Notes: generated by a model from the letters alone, not told the origin. DNA of 64,000 nt from Arachidicoccus rhizosphaerae (GCF_900107765.1 NZ_FNQY01000006.1:1-64000); one strand, 5' to 3'; shown: positions 1-9,442, counted from the first letter of the stretch. Program-made: numbers and translations.

Positions 1-432
1 CTCATGTGAATAAAAACTCTAATATTAGAGCCAAATACACAGGAACCCTCAAATGTGGATAACTCAATAAAATAATTTTAATGCGTCAGCCCTGATCGGA
101 ATCTAGCAGAAGAATTCATTATCAAGCCTTTTTATTATACGTACGGCGTATAAACAAAAATGATTTTAATGCAAACTCCTAATTTGGCCGAATTATTTTT
201 CCGTAACTATATAGATAATCAATAATATGTTTTAATTTCAAATTTTGTAATTAACTCCTTAGGGTTGAATATTTATCCTAAAACCAAATAATTGTTAAGT
301 TTTTGTATATGTTTTAAGCCATCGCCATCGATTGTTATTGCATTTATTTTGTTTATTATAAATCTAACCATTTGTACCTTAATTAATTAACTTTATGTTT
401 TATGAATTTGTAAAAAATAATTAAAAAATAAG
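1..432. other. Non-coding upstream region of the first SusC gene
   Basis: AT-rich stretch with stop codons in all frames and no recognisable gene. It ends in the operator/promoter region of the SusC gene. A weak variant of the downstream palindrome (CATCGATTG, 326-334) lies here. Any gene to the left is outside the window. Confidence 0.6.
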
Positions 433-448
433 TTGCAATCGATTGCAA
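433..448. promoter_or_regulatory. Perfect 16-bp palindromic operator upstream of SusC
   Basis: TTGCAATCGATTGCAA is identical to its reverse complement. A central CG with A/T-rich arms is the general form of LacI/GalR-family operators. It overlaps the predicted -33 element, so a bound protein should block transcription. A partial copy (CAATCGATTGCAA) follows at 633-645. No LacI-type gene lies in the window, so the regulator is inferred. Confidence 0.65.
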
Positions 449-474
449 TTAATTGATAAACTTTCTTACTTTAG
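442..474 (+). promoter_or_regulatory. Putative Bacteroidota promoter for the SusC/SusD locus
   Basis: ATTG (442-445), a 21-bp spacer, then TACTTTAG (467-474), which matches the TAnnTTTG -7 consensus at 7 of 8 positions. Transcription would start near 481, leaving a leader of about 210 nt. The -33 half lies inside the palindrome at 433-448. Confidence 0.5.
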
Positions 475-632
475 CAAGCACGATATAAAAAGAAGGAGTA
501 CAGATTCACCTATCCTATCTGAGAATAGGATGGCAACAGTATTAAAGAGTTTAATTAAACCTATTTATTCATTTTAAATGAAAACGTTAATGATTAATTT
601 AAGCGGCTAGCCCTTTTTTTTCTAAGCAATAA

Positions 633-645
633 CAATCGATTGCAA
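633..645. promoter_or_regulatory. Second, partial copy of the palindromic operator
   Basis: CAATCGATTGCAA repeats 13 of the 16 bases of the 433-448 palindrome and keeps the palindromic core CAATCGATTG. It lies in the leader about 50 bp before the SusC start. Paired sites about 200 bp apart would fit repression by looping or a roadblock; this is inference. Confidence 0.5.
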
Positions 646-692
646 TACACAAAATCAAAACCTTTCGCAAAAAAATTAAAATCTTGGTCTTT

Positions 693-3600
693 ATGGAAAA
701 GTTGAAACTAAGGAACTTTATGGTTCCGTTTTTACTGATGATTACCGCAGGTTTATTCATTCCGGGCTTCTCAATGGCCCAGGGAGGAAATATACTTACC
801 GGTAAGGTCACAGATACCAGTGGTGCCGCACTGCCGCAGGTCTCTGTTTTAAATGTCACCACCGGAAAAGGGACATTTACTTTAGAAGATGGTCGTTACT
901 CTATTGAAGCAAATCAGGGAGCTGTCCTCAGGTTTACTTATGTAGGGTATGCCACACAGGAATTGACTTATTCAGGGCAGGGTTCCCTGGATGTAACGCT
1001 TAAACATAGTGAATCGGATAAACTGGGAGACGTTGTGGTGATAGGTTATGGTACCCAGCGAAAAGAAGCCATTACCGGTTCCGTTGCTACCATTGGCGGA
1101 GATCAACTCAGAGAGGTTCCTGCCTCCAACGTATCGCAGGCCTTACAGGGCCGGATGCCCGGTGTGCAGCTGGTACAGACTTCTTCCAAGCCCGGAGCTA
1201 CCATGCAAATAAGAGTTCGCGGAACCAGATCGCTGACTGCAAGCAATGATCCCCTGATCGTGCTGGACGGGATTCCGTTTGCCGGAACCATTGCCGATAT
1301 CAGCAGCGATGACATTAAAAGCATTGATATCTTAAAGGACGCCTCTGCTACGGCAATCTATGGATCCAGAGGTGCCAATGGCGTTATTTTGATTACCACT
1401 AACGGAGGCCATAAAGGAGAGAAAGCAACTGTTTCCTATAACGGATATTATGGCATCAAGGATGCCATTAAATACCCTATGATGACCGGGCCGCAGTATG
1501 TAAAACTCAGAGAACTGGCTGGCAAAAACTCCAACGGGGTAGATGAAAATGATTCTACAAATACGGACTGGCAGGATTTATTCTACCGCCAGGGTATTGT
1601 GACCAACCAGGATATCGGTATAGCAGGCGGAACCAAAGGGGGGAGTTATAAATTTGGGGCCGGTTATTATAAAGATCAGGCGGTGATACCTTTATCGGAA
1701 TACAACAGGTATTCCATCAGAGGATCTCTGGATCAATCCATCGGGCAATACTTCCGTTTTGGCTTTACCACGAATAATAACTTTAACACGGTGGATGGCG
1801 CTGATATGGGTTTATATGGAGTGCTTAGCATGTCTCCTCTGGCCAGCCCTTATAATGAGGACGGATCGCTCAGAAGAACGGTTCGTATGCCGCAGGATGA
1901 ACAGTGGGTATATACCAGAAAATCAATAGAAAGCCTGGGAGATAAATATGTAGATCATGATGCCTCATTCGGCTCTTATAACTCTTTGTATGGCGAGCTG
2001 AGTATTCCCTGGATTACCGGCTTAAAGTATAGGGTCAATCTGGGTGCCAACTACAGAACGACGAACAGCGGCAGTTACACGGGTGAAGGGGTGTTTAGCT
2101 CAACACCGGATAATTTATCCTCCGCTTCTATCGGTAATGCAACGACGACCAACTGGGCACTGGAAAATATCTTAACCTATGACAGGACTTTTGCTGAGAA
2201 ACACCATATTAATGTGGTGGCCCTGTACTCTGCAGAAAAAACCAAATACACTAAAAATGCCATTTCCAGAAAAGGAATTGCGGCAGATGCTTTTCAGTAC
2301 TTTAACCTGGGACAGTCTACGGAAGATATTACCATTGATCCCAGTCAGCAGATCTATCAGGTTAGCGGCCTGACCTCTTATATGGGACGTATCATGTATG
2401 CCTACGCCGATAAATATATGCTGAGTGCAACCTTCCGGGCAGACGCCTCCTCCAGGCTCGCCAAAGGTCATCAGTGGCATAGCTATCCGGCCATTTCTGC
2501 CGGCTGGAATATTGACAAGGAGGCCTTTATGAGTAATGTTACGTGGTTAAATCAGTTAAAGTTACGTGTGGGTTACGGACAGACCTCCAATCAGGCCATC
2601 GCCCCGTATGCCACGCTGGGATTACTGAGTACAAGACCTTATAACTTTGGAACAGAGGGTGCTTTCGGGTATTACGTATCTCAATTGCCCAATAGTGATT
2701 TAGGTTGGGAATATTCCAATACCAAAAATATCGGACTGGATTTCGGACTGTTTAATAACAGACTTTCCGGTACGGTCGAATATTATACCACCGATACCAA
2801 GGACCTGCTGTTAAGCGTTGGACTGCCTGCCACTTCAGGAGTCAGCAGTTATGTGGGCAACGTAGGCGCGACCTCCAATAAGGGCTGGGAAATCTCTTTG
2901 AACGGTATTATCCTGGATAACCTGAACGGATGGAGCTGGGAAGCCGGCGTTAACTTCTATGGTAATAAAAACAAGATTGTTTCCCTGGCTTCCGGTCAGA
3001 CCAGAGATGAATCCAACTGGTGGTTTGTAGGACATCCGCTAAATGTCATCTATGACTATAAAAATATAGGTATCTGGCAGGAAGGTGATGCCAACTTACA
3101 AAACTATGAACCGGGTGGGAATGTCGGGATGATTAAAGTACTGTATACCGGTGATTATAATGATGATGGCACGCCTACAAGAGCCATCGGCGCAGATGAC
3201 CGCCAGATACTGGATGCTGATCCTGACTTCCAGGGTGGGTTTAATACCAGGGTTACCTATAAAAACTTTGATTTTACGATTGTGGGTAGTTTTCAAAGCG
3301 GAGGTATCCTCAACAGTACCTTGTATGGTGCAGCCGGGTATTTAAATCTGGAAGACGGACGCAGAGGTCAGATTCAGATTGATTACTGGACCCCGGATAA
3401 TACGGATGCCCGCTACCCGCTGCCAGGAGGTATCACTAATAGCAATAACCCCAAATATGCTTCTACGCTGGGATATTTTGACGCTTCATATCTGAAGATT
3501 CAGACCATTACCCTGGGCTATAATTTTGCAGGCAAAGGTCTGAAAAAAGCAGGTATTCAAAAGCTACGGGCTTATGCTACGGTTCAGAATCCATTTGTAC

Positions 3601-3773
3601 TATTCTCTCCCTATCATAAAGCTTCCGGAATGGATCCGGAAACCAATTCTTATGGAAATGACAGCCAGAATGCAGCCGTGCCTTATGGCGCTGCACTCAG
3701 TCGCCTGTTGACAGTGGGTTATAATACCCCTTCTACCCATAACTATATGATAGGTATTAATTTAACTTTTTAA
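693..3773 (+). CDS. SusC-family TonB-dependent outer-membrane transporter
   Basis: Imports oligosaccharides across the outer membrane with its SusD partner, powered by TonB. After a signal peptide ending near FSMAQG comes a carboxypeptidase-regulatory-like beta domain (about residues 18-105). The SusC signature region follows (VVVIGYGTQ, then RGTRSLTASNDPLIVLDG, then DASATAIYGSRGANGVI), then a long beta barrel ending in phenylalanine (INLTF). It has no N-terminal STN domain, so it should not signal to a FecR/ECF pair, in keeping with the palindromic operator upstream. ATG at 693 is preferred over an in-frame TTG at 684; this gives 1026 residues. The substrate is probably a xylan-derived oligosaccharide, judging from the GH43 gene downstream. 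Confidence 0.93.
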   Translation: MEKLKLRNFMVPFLLMITAGLFIPGFSMAQGGNILTGKVTDTSGAALPQVSVLNVTTGKGTFTLEDGRYSIEANQGAVLRFTYVGYATQELTYSGQGSLDVTLKHSESDKLGDVVVIGYGTQRKEAITGSVATIGGDQLREVPASNVSQALQGRMPGVQLVQTSSKPGATMQIRVRGTRSLTASNDPLIVLDGIPFAGTIADISSDDIKSIDILKDASATAIYGSRGANGVILITTNGGHKGEKATVSYNGYYGIKDAIKYPMMTGPQYVKLRELAGKNSNGVDENDSTNTDWQDLFYRQGIVTNQDIGIAGGTKGGSYKFGAGYYKDQAVIPLSEYNRYSIRGSLDQSIGQYFRFGFTTNNNFNTVDGADMGLYGVLSMSPLASPYNEDGSLRRTVRMPQDEQWVYTRKSIESLGDKYVDHDASFGSYNSLYGELSIPWITGLKYRVNLGANYRTTNSGSYTGEGVFSSTPDNLSSASIGNATTTNWALENILTYDRTFAEKHHINVVALYSAEKTKYTKNAISRKGIAADAFQYFNLGQSTEDITIDPSQQIYQVSGLTSYMGRIMYAYADKYMLSATFRADASSRLAKGHQWHSYPAISAGWNIDKEAFMSNVTWLNQLKLRVGYGQTSNQAIAPYATLGLLSTRPYNFGTEGAFGYYVSQLPNSDLGWEYSNTKNIGLDFGLFNNRLSGTVEYYTTDTKDLLLSVGLPATSGVSSYVGNVGATSNKGWEISLNGIILDNLNGWSWEAGVNFYGNKNKIVSLASGQTRDESNWWFVGHPLNVIYDYKNIGIWQEGDANLQNYEPGGNVGMIKVLYTGDYNDDGTPTRAIGADDRQILDADPDFQGGFNTRVTYKNFDFTIVGSFQSGGILNSTLYGAAGYLNLEDGRRGQIQIDYWTPDNTDARYPLPGGITNSNNPKYASTLGYFDASYLKIQTITLGYNFAGKGLKKAGIQKLRAYATVQNPFVLFSPYHKASGMDPETNSYGNDSQNAAVPYGAALSRLLTVGYNTPSTHNYMIGINLTF

Positions 3774-3784
3774 ACACGACGAAG

Positions 3785-5770
3785 ATGAATAGCATACTCA
3801 CAAAATCATTAATAGGGGCTTTTTTGGCAGGCAGCGTCATGATGGGCTGCTCCAAGATCCTGGATGAAGAGCCCCGCAGCATATTCACCCCTGAATATTT
3901 TAAGACCAAGGCCGGCGTTGAAGGCGGTATAACCGCTATGTACGCCAACCTGCGCTATGTTTATGGAAACGGGTATTATTATAATGCCAGCGAAACCGGT
4001 ACGGATGAAGCAACCTGGGGACAGAACTCCGATGCCAATATCAAAGACCTGGATCTGACAGGCGTGGGTCAGGTTACGCCCTCCAGCAGCAGATCTGACG
4101 TCCTGTGGAATACCGCCTTCGGAGATATCAATACCGCCAACGGCGTTATTGAAAATGCCACGCTCGTGAACACAGAGAAAGCCGGAACTTCCGATACCAT
4201 TCCGACTTCACTTATTGCTGAGGCCATGTTTTTCAGAGCCTTTGATTATTTTTCCCTGGTGCAGACTTTCGGCGGTGTGCCGCTGGATCTGGGCGCCGGT
4301 GAACTTAAATTTAATACGACGACGGTGCGTACCTCTGTCAGAAATACCGTACCAGAAGTCTATACCAAGGCGGTTTTTAAAGACCTGACAGAAGCGGTAG
4401 CCGATTTGCCGGATAATCCAAGGGTAAAAGGAGGGGTAACCAAAACCGTTGCCCGCCTGTACCTGGCAAAGGCCTATCTGACCTATGGCTGGTGGTTACA
4501 AAATCCCAATAATATCCCCACTTACCCTGCTGCCGACAGAAAGGATCCGGACGGTCATGATGCTGCCTGGTATTTTCAGCAGGCGTATAACGTCGCCACA
4601 ACGGCTATTAATAATCCCGGACCTTTCGGACTGGAGCCGACCTTTTACGATGTCAACCTGGGAACCAACGACCGTAATATGGAGATCCTGCTATATGCAG
4701 ACCATACGGAGTCCAGTGAGACCTATAACGGTGGCAGTTTAACGTATAGCTCGGGCTCTTCACCGGATAACTTTGCCGGCTGGTTCCCGACCTGGAATTA
4801 TACGACAATCCGTTCCGGCAATGATGCTTCCTGGAGTGCAACGACCAGTTCCGTTCAAAGAGAAGCAGTGCAGAGTCTGGGTCGTCCCTGGACGATGATG
4901 GTGCCTCCACTGGCCGTCTTTACCAAGACCTTTGCGGATAAGACTAGTGACTCAAGGTTTGACGGTACTTTTGTGACGGTATACAGAGGCAACTGGGCTA
5001 AGGGTGGCGTAGCCGCAGCTACGCTGTACAATGCCAACAGCCTGCCCATTGAGAACGGCGATCCCGTTTTAAGTTTTGTTACGCCGGGCAGCTATACCGG
5101 ATCAATCAGTTATCCTTCTGATGCAGGTAAAAGTAATGTAGGGGCCGGAACCCTGCCTAACCGTTCTGATTTTGTCATCAGTCTGGATGATCTCAATAGA
5201 ATTGCCTACCCCGGAAACTGGAAATTAGGGCCCTACCGTACGGATAATGGTACGGGACTCGGTCAGCCTAATGCCGGTAGTACGCGCCCATATAATATTG
5301 CCAAGTTCTCTGAGCTGTATTTTATTGCAGCTGAGGCGGCCGTTAAGGGTGCAGCTTCCTTATCCGGCATGACGGCCAGAGACCTGATTAATGTAATCCG
5401 TGCCCGTGCCGGTAAATGGACGTTTAATCTGGCCGAAAACCAGACAGAAATTGCAGATAACAGCGCAGCCATGGTGGCGGCTACGCCTGCCACCATTACC
5501 ATCGATTATATTCTGGCGGAAAGATCCAGAGAGTATTTTGGAGAAGGATACCGTTGGTTAGATCTGGTGCGTACTCAAAAACTGGCAGAGCTTGGCGGTA
5601 CCTATCAGATTGCAGGCACCAACTGGTATGACCACTCTCCAAAAACCTTTACCAGGGATTATGGGGCTAATAATTATCTGTATCTGAGGCCGGTTCCACA
5701 AGGAGAAATGGATGCCCTGCAGATGTCTGATGCAGATAAAGCGGCCTATCAGAATCCGGGATATGAATAA
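3785..5770 (+). CDS. SusD/RagB-family surface glycan-binding lipoprotein
   Basis: Forms the lid on the SusC barrel and captures glycan. A lipoprotein signal ends in VMMGC, so Cys22 would be lipidated. The C-terminal part carries the SusD-type helical region (IAKFSELYFIAAEAA, then the RSREYFGEGYRWLDLVR segment) typical of RagB/SusD. At 661 residues it is longer than most family members. It starts 11 bp after the SusC stop, so the two are co-transcribed. A GC-rich hairpin follows at 5956-5992. Sugar specificity cannot be read from the sequence. Confidence 0.92.
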   Translation: MNSILTKSLIGAFLAGSVMMGCSKILDEEPRSIFTPEYFKTKAGVEGGITAMYANLRYVYGNGYYYNASETGTDEATWGQNSDANIKDLDLTGVGQVTPSSSRSDVLWNTAFGDINTANGVIENATLVNTEKAGTSDTIPTSLIAEAMFFRAFDYFSLVQTFGGVPLDLGAGELKFNTTTVRTSVRNTVPEVYTKAVFKDLTEAVADLPDNPRVKGGVTKTVARLYLAKAYLTYGWWLQNPNNIPTYPAADRKDPDGHDAAWYFQQAYNVATTAINNPGPFGLEPTFYDVNLGTNDRNMEILLYADHTESSETYNGGSLTYSSGSSPDNFAGWFPTWNYTTIRSGNDASWSATTSSVQREAVQSLGRPWTMMVPPLAVFTKTFADKTSDSRFDGTFVTVYRGNWAKGGVAAATLYNANSLPIENGDPVLSFVTPGSYTGSISYPSDAGKSNVGAGTLPNRSDFVISLDDLNRIAYPGNWKLGPYRTDNGTGLGQPNAGSTRPYNIAKFSELYFIAAEAAVKGAASLSGMTARDLINVIRARAGKWTFNLAENQTEIADNSAAMVAATPATITIDYILAERSREYFGEGYRWLDLVRTQKLAELGGTYQIAGTNWYDHSPKTFTRDYGANNYLYLRPVPQGEMDALQMSDADKAAYQNPGYE

Positions 5771-6235
5771 GGAGATCAGGTTTGCGTCCAATGAATAGGA
5801 ACAGAAAATTACAAACTGTCACGGGCGGATGCTGAGGCCTGGGATACTACTGGCGGAAGACGCAGTTTTAAAAGTCAAAAATTAAAATAAGCGGTCTGTG
5901 GCGGTTTAGTAATAGCATGAAGAGTAGAATGGTCTATAACAAAAGAATGGGGGCTGGTCAGGGCTGAGCGTTAAGTGAGCCGGGGCCTGACCCCTTTTCT
6001 GATATAGAGATAGGGGGGCGTTGTAGTAACCGGGGCAGTCATTATTTGAAAAATACAGGCTGTTTAACACTTCAGAAAGCTTAATTTTAAAGAGGTTCCG
6101 GGGAAAAGAAGCGCATGTAGGCTACTGAAAGATTAACCGGTGTTTTTTGCAAAAAAAAGATGCGTTTCACGTATTTTTAAATAAGCCGGAACACCTGATT
6201 TTTAATAACGTAAGTAAAGAAAATAATCAAAGGAT
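5771..6235. other. Intergenic region between SusD and GH43
   Basis: No gene seen. It contains one terminator-like hairpin (5956-5992). No copy of the CAATCGATTG operator was found ahead of the GH43 gene, so that gene may have its own control or depend on readthrough. Confidence 0.5.
5956..5992 (+). terminator. Terminator-like hairpin after the first SusC/SusD pair
   Basis: GGTCAGG (5956-5962) pairs with CCTGACC (5986-5992). An inner GGCT/AGCC can extend the stem with a bulge. The sequence CCTTTTCT follows. This could end or attenuate transcription before GH43. Confidence 0.45.
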
Positions 6236-7978
6236 ATGAATAAGTTTAAGGCCCTGTCAAAAATCATGTTGGGTATACTGGTACTGAGTACGACGCAAGC
6301 AACAGTTCAGGCGCAGCAACCTGTACCCATAACGCTGCGTAATCCGGTACTCAAGGGTTTTTATCCCGACCCCAGTATTATCCGGGTGGACAAGGCAGGA
6401 GGGTCGGATTATTATCTGATTAATTCTACCTTTAGCTATTTCCCGGGGATACCTGTATTTCATAGTACGGATATGATGTCCTGGACACAAATAGGAAATG
6501 TGATTACCAGGCCTGATCAAATGAACTTTATGGGAGCCAGAATGACCAGAGGTTTATTTGCTCCATCTATCAGTTATTATAAGGGGCTGTTTTACGTGAT
6601 TTGTACCCAGGTAGATACCGGCGGAAATTTTGTGGTGACGGCTACCGATCCGGCAGGTCCCTGGAGTAATCCGGTGTTTTTACCCGAAGTCCAGGGTATT
6701 GACCCTTCTATCTTTTTTGATGAGCAAAAAGACAGTGCGTATATTGTGTATAACGGCGGTCCGGATGGGAAAACCATTTATAATGGACAAAGAGCACTCA
6801 GGTTATATGACTTTGATTATACGCACCTGAAAGTGATTGGCACAAGCAGGATGCTGGTCAATGGCGGTGTGGATATCAGTACTGAACCTCAATGGATAGA
6901 AGGACCACATCTACTGAAAAGAAATGACTGGTATTATCTGTATGCAGCGGAAGGAGGCACAGCCATCCATCACTCGGAAGTTGTATTCAGAAGTAAAAAC
7001 ATCAAAGGCCCCTTCCTGCCTTATGAGCATAATCCCATTTTAACGCAAAGGGATTTGCCTGAAAACCGTGAGCATCCTATTACCTCTACCGGTCATGCGC
7101 AGCTGGTTATAGGTCCTGACGGCAAAACCTATGCATTTTTTCTGGGGGTTCGCCCTTATGAGGCAGACTACTATAATACGGGCAGAGAGACCTTTTTGGC
7201 CCCCGTAACCTGGGTAAATGACTGGCCGGTTGTAACAAGTCCCCATGAAAGGATTAAGTATAGCTATGAAGCCCGGTTCCCGGACAAAGGCCATCCATCA
7301 GGGATACCTGTGAATGGTAATTTTACGTATACGGATTATTTTAAAGGGCCTTTGGATAAATCTTATGTCTTTTTAAGAAGCGCAGACAGCAGCAGTTTTA
7401 AAACGGAGGCCATAGGAGGTCAGGGATTGTTGCTAAATGTACAACCGGCGACCATTCTGGAGTATGGTAACCCGGCCTTTATCGGCCGCAGGCAGCAGCA
7501 TCTGTATGGAAGCTTTACCGTTAATCTTATTTTTGATACGAAAAAATCCAATGAAAAAGCGGGTGTATGCGTCTTTCAGGATGAAACCCATTTTTATTAT
7601 GCCTGCAAGTCCTATTCAGCAAAAAACGGCGTCTCTGTTATACAACTTTATCAGGCAGATTCAACCGGGAAGGGGATGGAGCTGTTAGCAGAAAAATCAC
7701 TGCCAGCAAGAAATCCTAAGCAAAATGAAGAGGCCGTTGAAATCAAAATAAATATGGAAGGGACAACATATAGTTTTTTATACCGATCCGATGAGCGTAA
7801 AAAATGGGAAAGTCTGAAGGATAATCTGGATGCGCGTCCTTTAAGTACACATGCAGCCGGAGGGTTTATAGGGTGTATGCTGGGGTTATATGCCACATCT
7901 CAGGGGGTACCTAGTTCTGGCAAAGCGTTGTATAACTGGACCAGATATCAGGGTGCGGATAAGACGGATAGGCTGTAA
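6236..7978 (+). CDS. GH43 beta-xylosidase / alpha-L-arabinofuranosidase
   Basis: Inverting glycoside hydrolase, likely acting on xylo- or arabinoxylo-oligosaccharides. A signal peptide (to about residue 27) precedes a five-bladed propeller domain. The catalytic triad is visible: Asp45 in GFYPDPS (base), Asp156 in GIDPSIF (pKa modulator) and Glu222 in WIEGPHL (acid). About residue 340 onward is the C-terminal beta-sandwich typical of xylosidase-type GH43 enzymes. The signal lacks a lipobox cysteine, so a periplasmic location is likely. It lies 465 bp after SusD on the same strand. Subfamily and preferred linkage need alignment; an exo-acting xylan enzyme is the best guess. Confidence 0.9.
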   Translation: MNKFKALSKIMLGILVLSTTQATVQAQQPVPITLRNPVLKGFYPDPSIIRVDKAGGSDYYLINSTFSYFPGIPVFHSTDMMSWTQIGNVITRPDQMNFMGARMTRGLFAPSISYYKGLFYVICTQVDTGGNFVVTATDPAGPWSNPVFLPEVQGIDPSIFFDEQKDSAYIVYNGGPDGKTIYNGQRALRLYDFDYTHLKVIGTSRMLVNGGVDISTEPQWIEGPHLLKRNDWYYLYAAEGGTAIHHSEVVFRSKNIKGPFLPYEHNPILTQRDLPENREHPITSTGHAQLVIGPDGKTYAFFLGVRPYEADYYNTGRETFLAPVTWVNDWPVVTSPHERIKYSYEARFPDKGHPSGIPVNGNFTYTDYFKGPLDKSYVFLRSADSSSFKTEAIGGQGLLLNVQPATILEYGNPAFIGRRQQHLYGSFTVNLIFDTKKSNEKAGVCVFQDETHFYYACKSYSAKNGVSVIQLYQADSTGKGMELLAEKSLPARNPKQNEEAVEIKINMEGTTYSFLYRSDERKKWESLKDNLDARPLSTHAAGGFIGCMLGLYATSQGVPSSGKALYNWTRYQGADKTDRL

Positions 7979-8399
7979 AGGGACTTGGTCTCATGAGATC
8001 TGGGACTACTTGAAAGGATAGCCTTTTAAAAGCGCAAAGAGAGTAATTCGTTTGAAAAAATTTTTGAAGACGGAAGAAGACATAAATGTTGGTTTTCAAT
8101 GATTAATAATTTTAAATAAATTGATTAAATGATTTGAATTTTGCATCTAGTTTTTTAGTTTTGTAAGACTTGCGATTCTTGTATATGAAAGAGATTATTG
8201 TTTTTTTCAAAACAGCCATTAAATGATTACTTCAATATTGTCCAAGAATGCAGTAAGGTACCTGATATGACTTAAAAAAATCATATGGTTATTATTATTT
8301 TGAATGTTAAAAAATAAACTTAAAAGTTGATTTTGTGAAGGTAGTTCTTATTGGTTGCAGGTAATCTGTTTGCGGTTCACTATGAGGGCTAGCAAATTA
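7979..8399. other. AT-rich intergenic region with one promoter
   Basis: No coding sequence seen. A good promoter lies at 8133-8163; the following stretch to 8399 would be a leader of about 230 nt. Confidence 0.5.
8133..8163 (+). promoter_or_regulatory. Bacteroidota promoter for the XRE operon
   Basis: TTTG (8133-8136), 19-bp spacer, TAGTTTTG (8156-8163): a full consensus -33/-7 pair, with the same layout and same -7 octamer as the promoter at 10432-10462. Confidence 0.6.
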
Positions 8400-8654
8400 A
8401 TGAATACTCAGCTTTTTGAATATCAGGCAGTTGAAATTGCATTAAGGAGGGGGAAAGCAGAAGTCAGGCGTCCCAATTATTTAAGAACGTATGCAATTCG
8501 CATGGGTGAAAATATGTATTTGGTAACTGGTGGTGCTATCAAACTGCCCTTACAGCATCTAATGGAACATAGGTTCCATACACTAAAGGAATTGGAGCGA
8601 TTAGGATCAGTAAAAGATTATCTAAGGGATAATGGTATTTTTGACGAAGACTAA
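8400..8654 (+). CDS. Small uncharacterised protein paired with an XRE regulator
   Basis: An 84-residue soluble, charged protein with no signal peptide or membrane segment. The start at 8400 (MNTQLFEYQAVE) is chosen because the composition changes there; in-frame ATG 8382 and TTG 8355 are alternatives. Features are an N-terminal stretch rich in Arg/Lys (LRRGKAEVRRP), a central AIRMGENMYLVTGGAIKL and an acidic tail (GIFDED). It ends 16 bp before the XRE gene, so the two form an operon. The position matches a toxin in a type II toxin-antitoxin pair, but it does not resemble HigB/RelE. Function unknown. Confidence 0.6.
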   Translation: MNTQLFEYQAVEIALRRGKAEVRRPNYLRTYAIRMGENMYLVTGGAIKLPLQHLMEHRFHTLKELERLGSVKDYLRDNGIFDED

Positions 8655-8670
8655 TTTTATGAGCTTGTAA

Positions 8671-9108
8671 ATGAAAATAATTATGACAAATAAGGAAAAT
8701 TTCTTAAAACTGGTATCTACAGATGACTCCAATACTCTGGATTGGCTAAATGAGAGGAATGCAAATAAGAAATTAAGAAGAACTGCTCAAAAAATTTCGA
8801 TTTTAATTTTGAGGCGCTTGAAAGAATTAAAATGGAGCCAGAAAGATTTAGCGGATAAAATGGAAGTAAGTCCTCAAATGGTTAATAAATGGGTAAAGGG
8901 AAAGGATAATAATTTCAGTTTGGATCTTTTGTTCCGTATTGGAAATTATTTAGGCATTGAATTAATTGAAGTGCCCTTTAATAGATCCAAGGTTGAAGTA
9001 GTGTCTAATCCTATTGAGCAGTCACAAGTTTATAAGAGGGGTGGTGAAAGAGTAATTTGTAAGAATATACCTTTGAATAATTGTGCTGTAAATGAAGCAG
9101 ATTATTAA
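8671..9108 (+). CDS. XRE-family helix-turn-helix protein, antitoxin-like
   Basis: A 145-residue DNA-binding protein. The helix-turn-helix spans about residues 45-100: LKWSQKDLADKMEVSPQMVN followed by KWVKGKDNNFSLDLLFRIGNY, the usual XRE/HigA pattern of recognition helix then packing helix. The N-terminal lead (TNKENFLKLVSTDD) recalls a Bacteroidota antitoxin-like subgroup. ATG at 8683 is an alternative start. It probably autorepresses the promoter at 8133-8163. Just downstream lies a broken SecB-like C-terminus, an association seen in toxin-antitoxin-chaperone modules. Confidence 0.75.
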   Translation: MKIIMTNKENFLKLVSTDDSNTLDWLNERNANKKLRRTAQKISILILRRLKELKWSQKDLADKMEVSPQMVNKWVKGKDNNFSLDLLFRIGNYLGIELIEVPFNRSKVEVVSNPIEQSQVYKRGGERVICKNIPLNNCAVNEADY

Positions 9109-9147
9109 AAAAATAATCAAGAACTATTTCAACGCATACTGTAAGTT

Positions 9148-9355
9148 ATGACTAAAAATAAATTTTCAATAGGGTTTGCGTTGTGTTTTTCTTTTACCAG
9201 GGATTTTTGCAGAGCATTTAGCAAGTATTGTAGCAAGTACGACAAGAGGGGTGTTATATGCCAATACAAAAGATACAGAATTTTGCAACTACCCCATGTC
9301 GCTTATCGATGTACACAAAATTTTAAAAGCTAAAGATATTCAAATAACTGTGTGA
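9148..9355 (+). pseudogene. Remnant of a SecB-like chaperone (C-terminal part)
   Basis: A 61-residue reading frame starts at ATG 9148, but the protein-like signal is in another frame. From about 9176 to the TGA at 9353-9355 it reads LLPGIFAEHLASIVASTTRG, followed by VLYANTKDTEFCNYPMSLID and a short tail. An LP...A..hxxxVxxxTRG pattern followed by a proline/Asn-rich segment recalls the C-terminus of SecB and of SecB-like chaperones beside XRE genes. Only the last third of such a protein is left, with no good start, so I call it a truncated or frameshifted relic. The family assignment is from memory of motif shape and needs a profile search. Confidence 0.4.
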
Positions 9356-9383
9356 AAATGATAATTTCGGAAGCGCCTAAAAC

Positions 9384-9421
9384 AAATAGCTCCAGCCTTT
9401 TATAGTAGACTGGAGCTATTT
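9384..9421. terminator. Bidirectional intrinsic terminator
   Basis: A perfect 12-bp stem (AAATAGCTCCAG with CTGGAGCTATTT) and a 14-nt loop, followed by TATTTTT on the + strand. It lies between the XRE operon (+) and the convergent membrane-protein gene (-), and should serve both. Confidence 0.75.
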
Positions 9422-9442
9422 ATTTTTCAATTTGAAAGCAGC

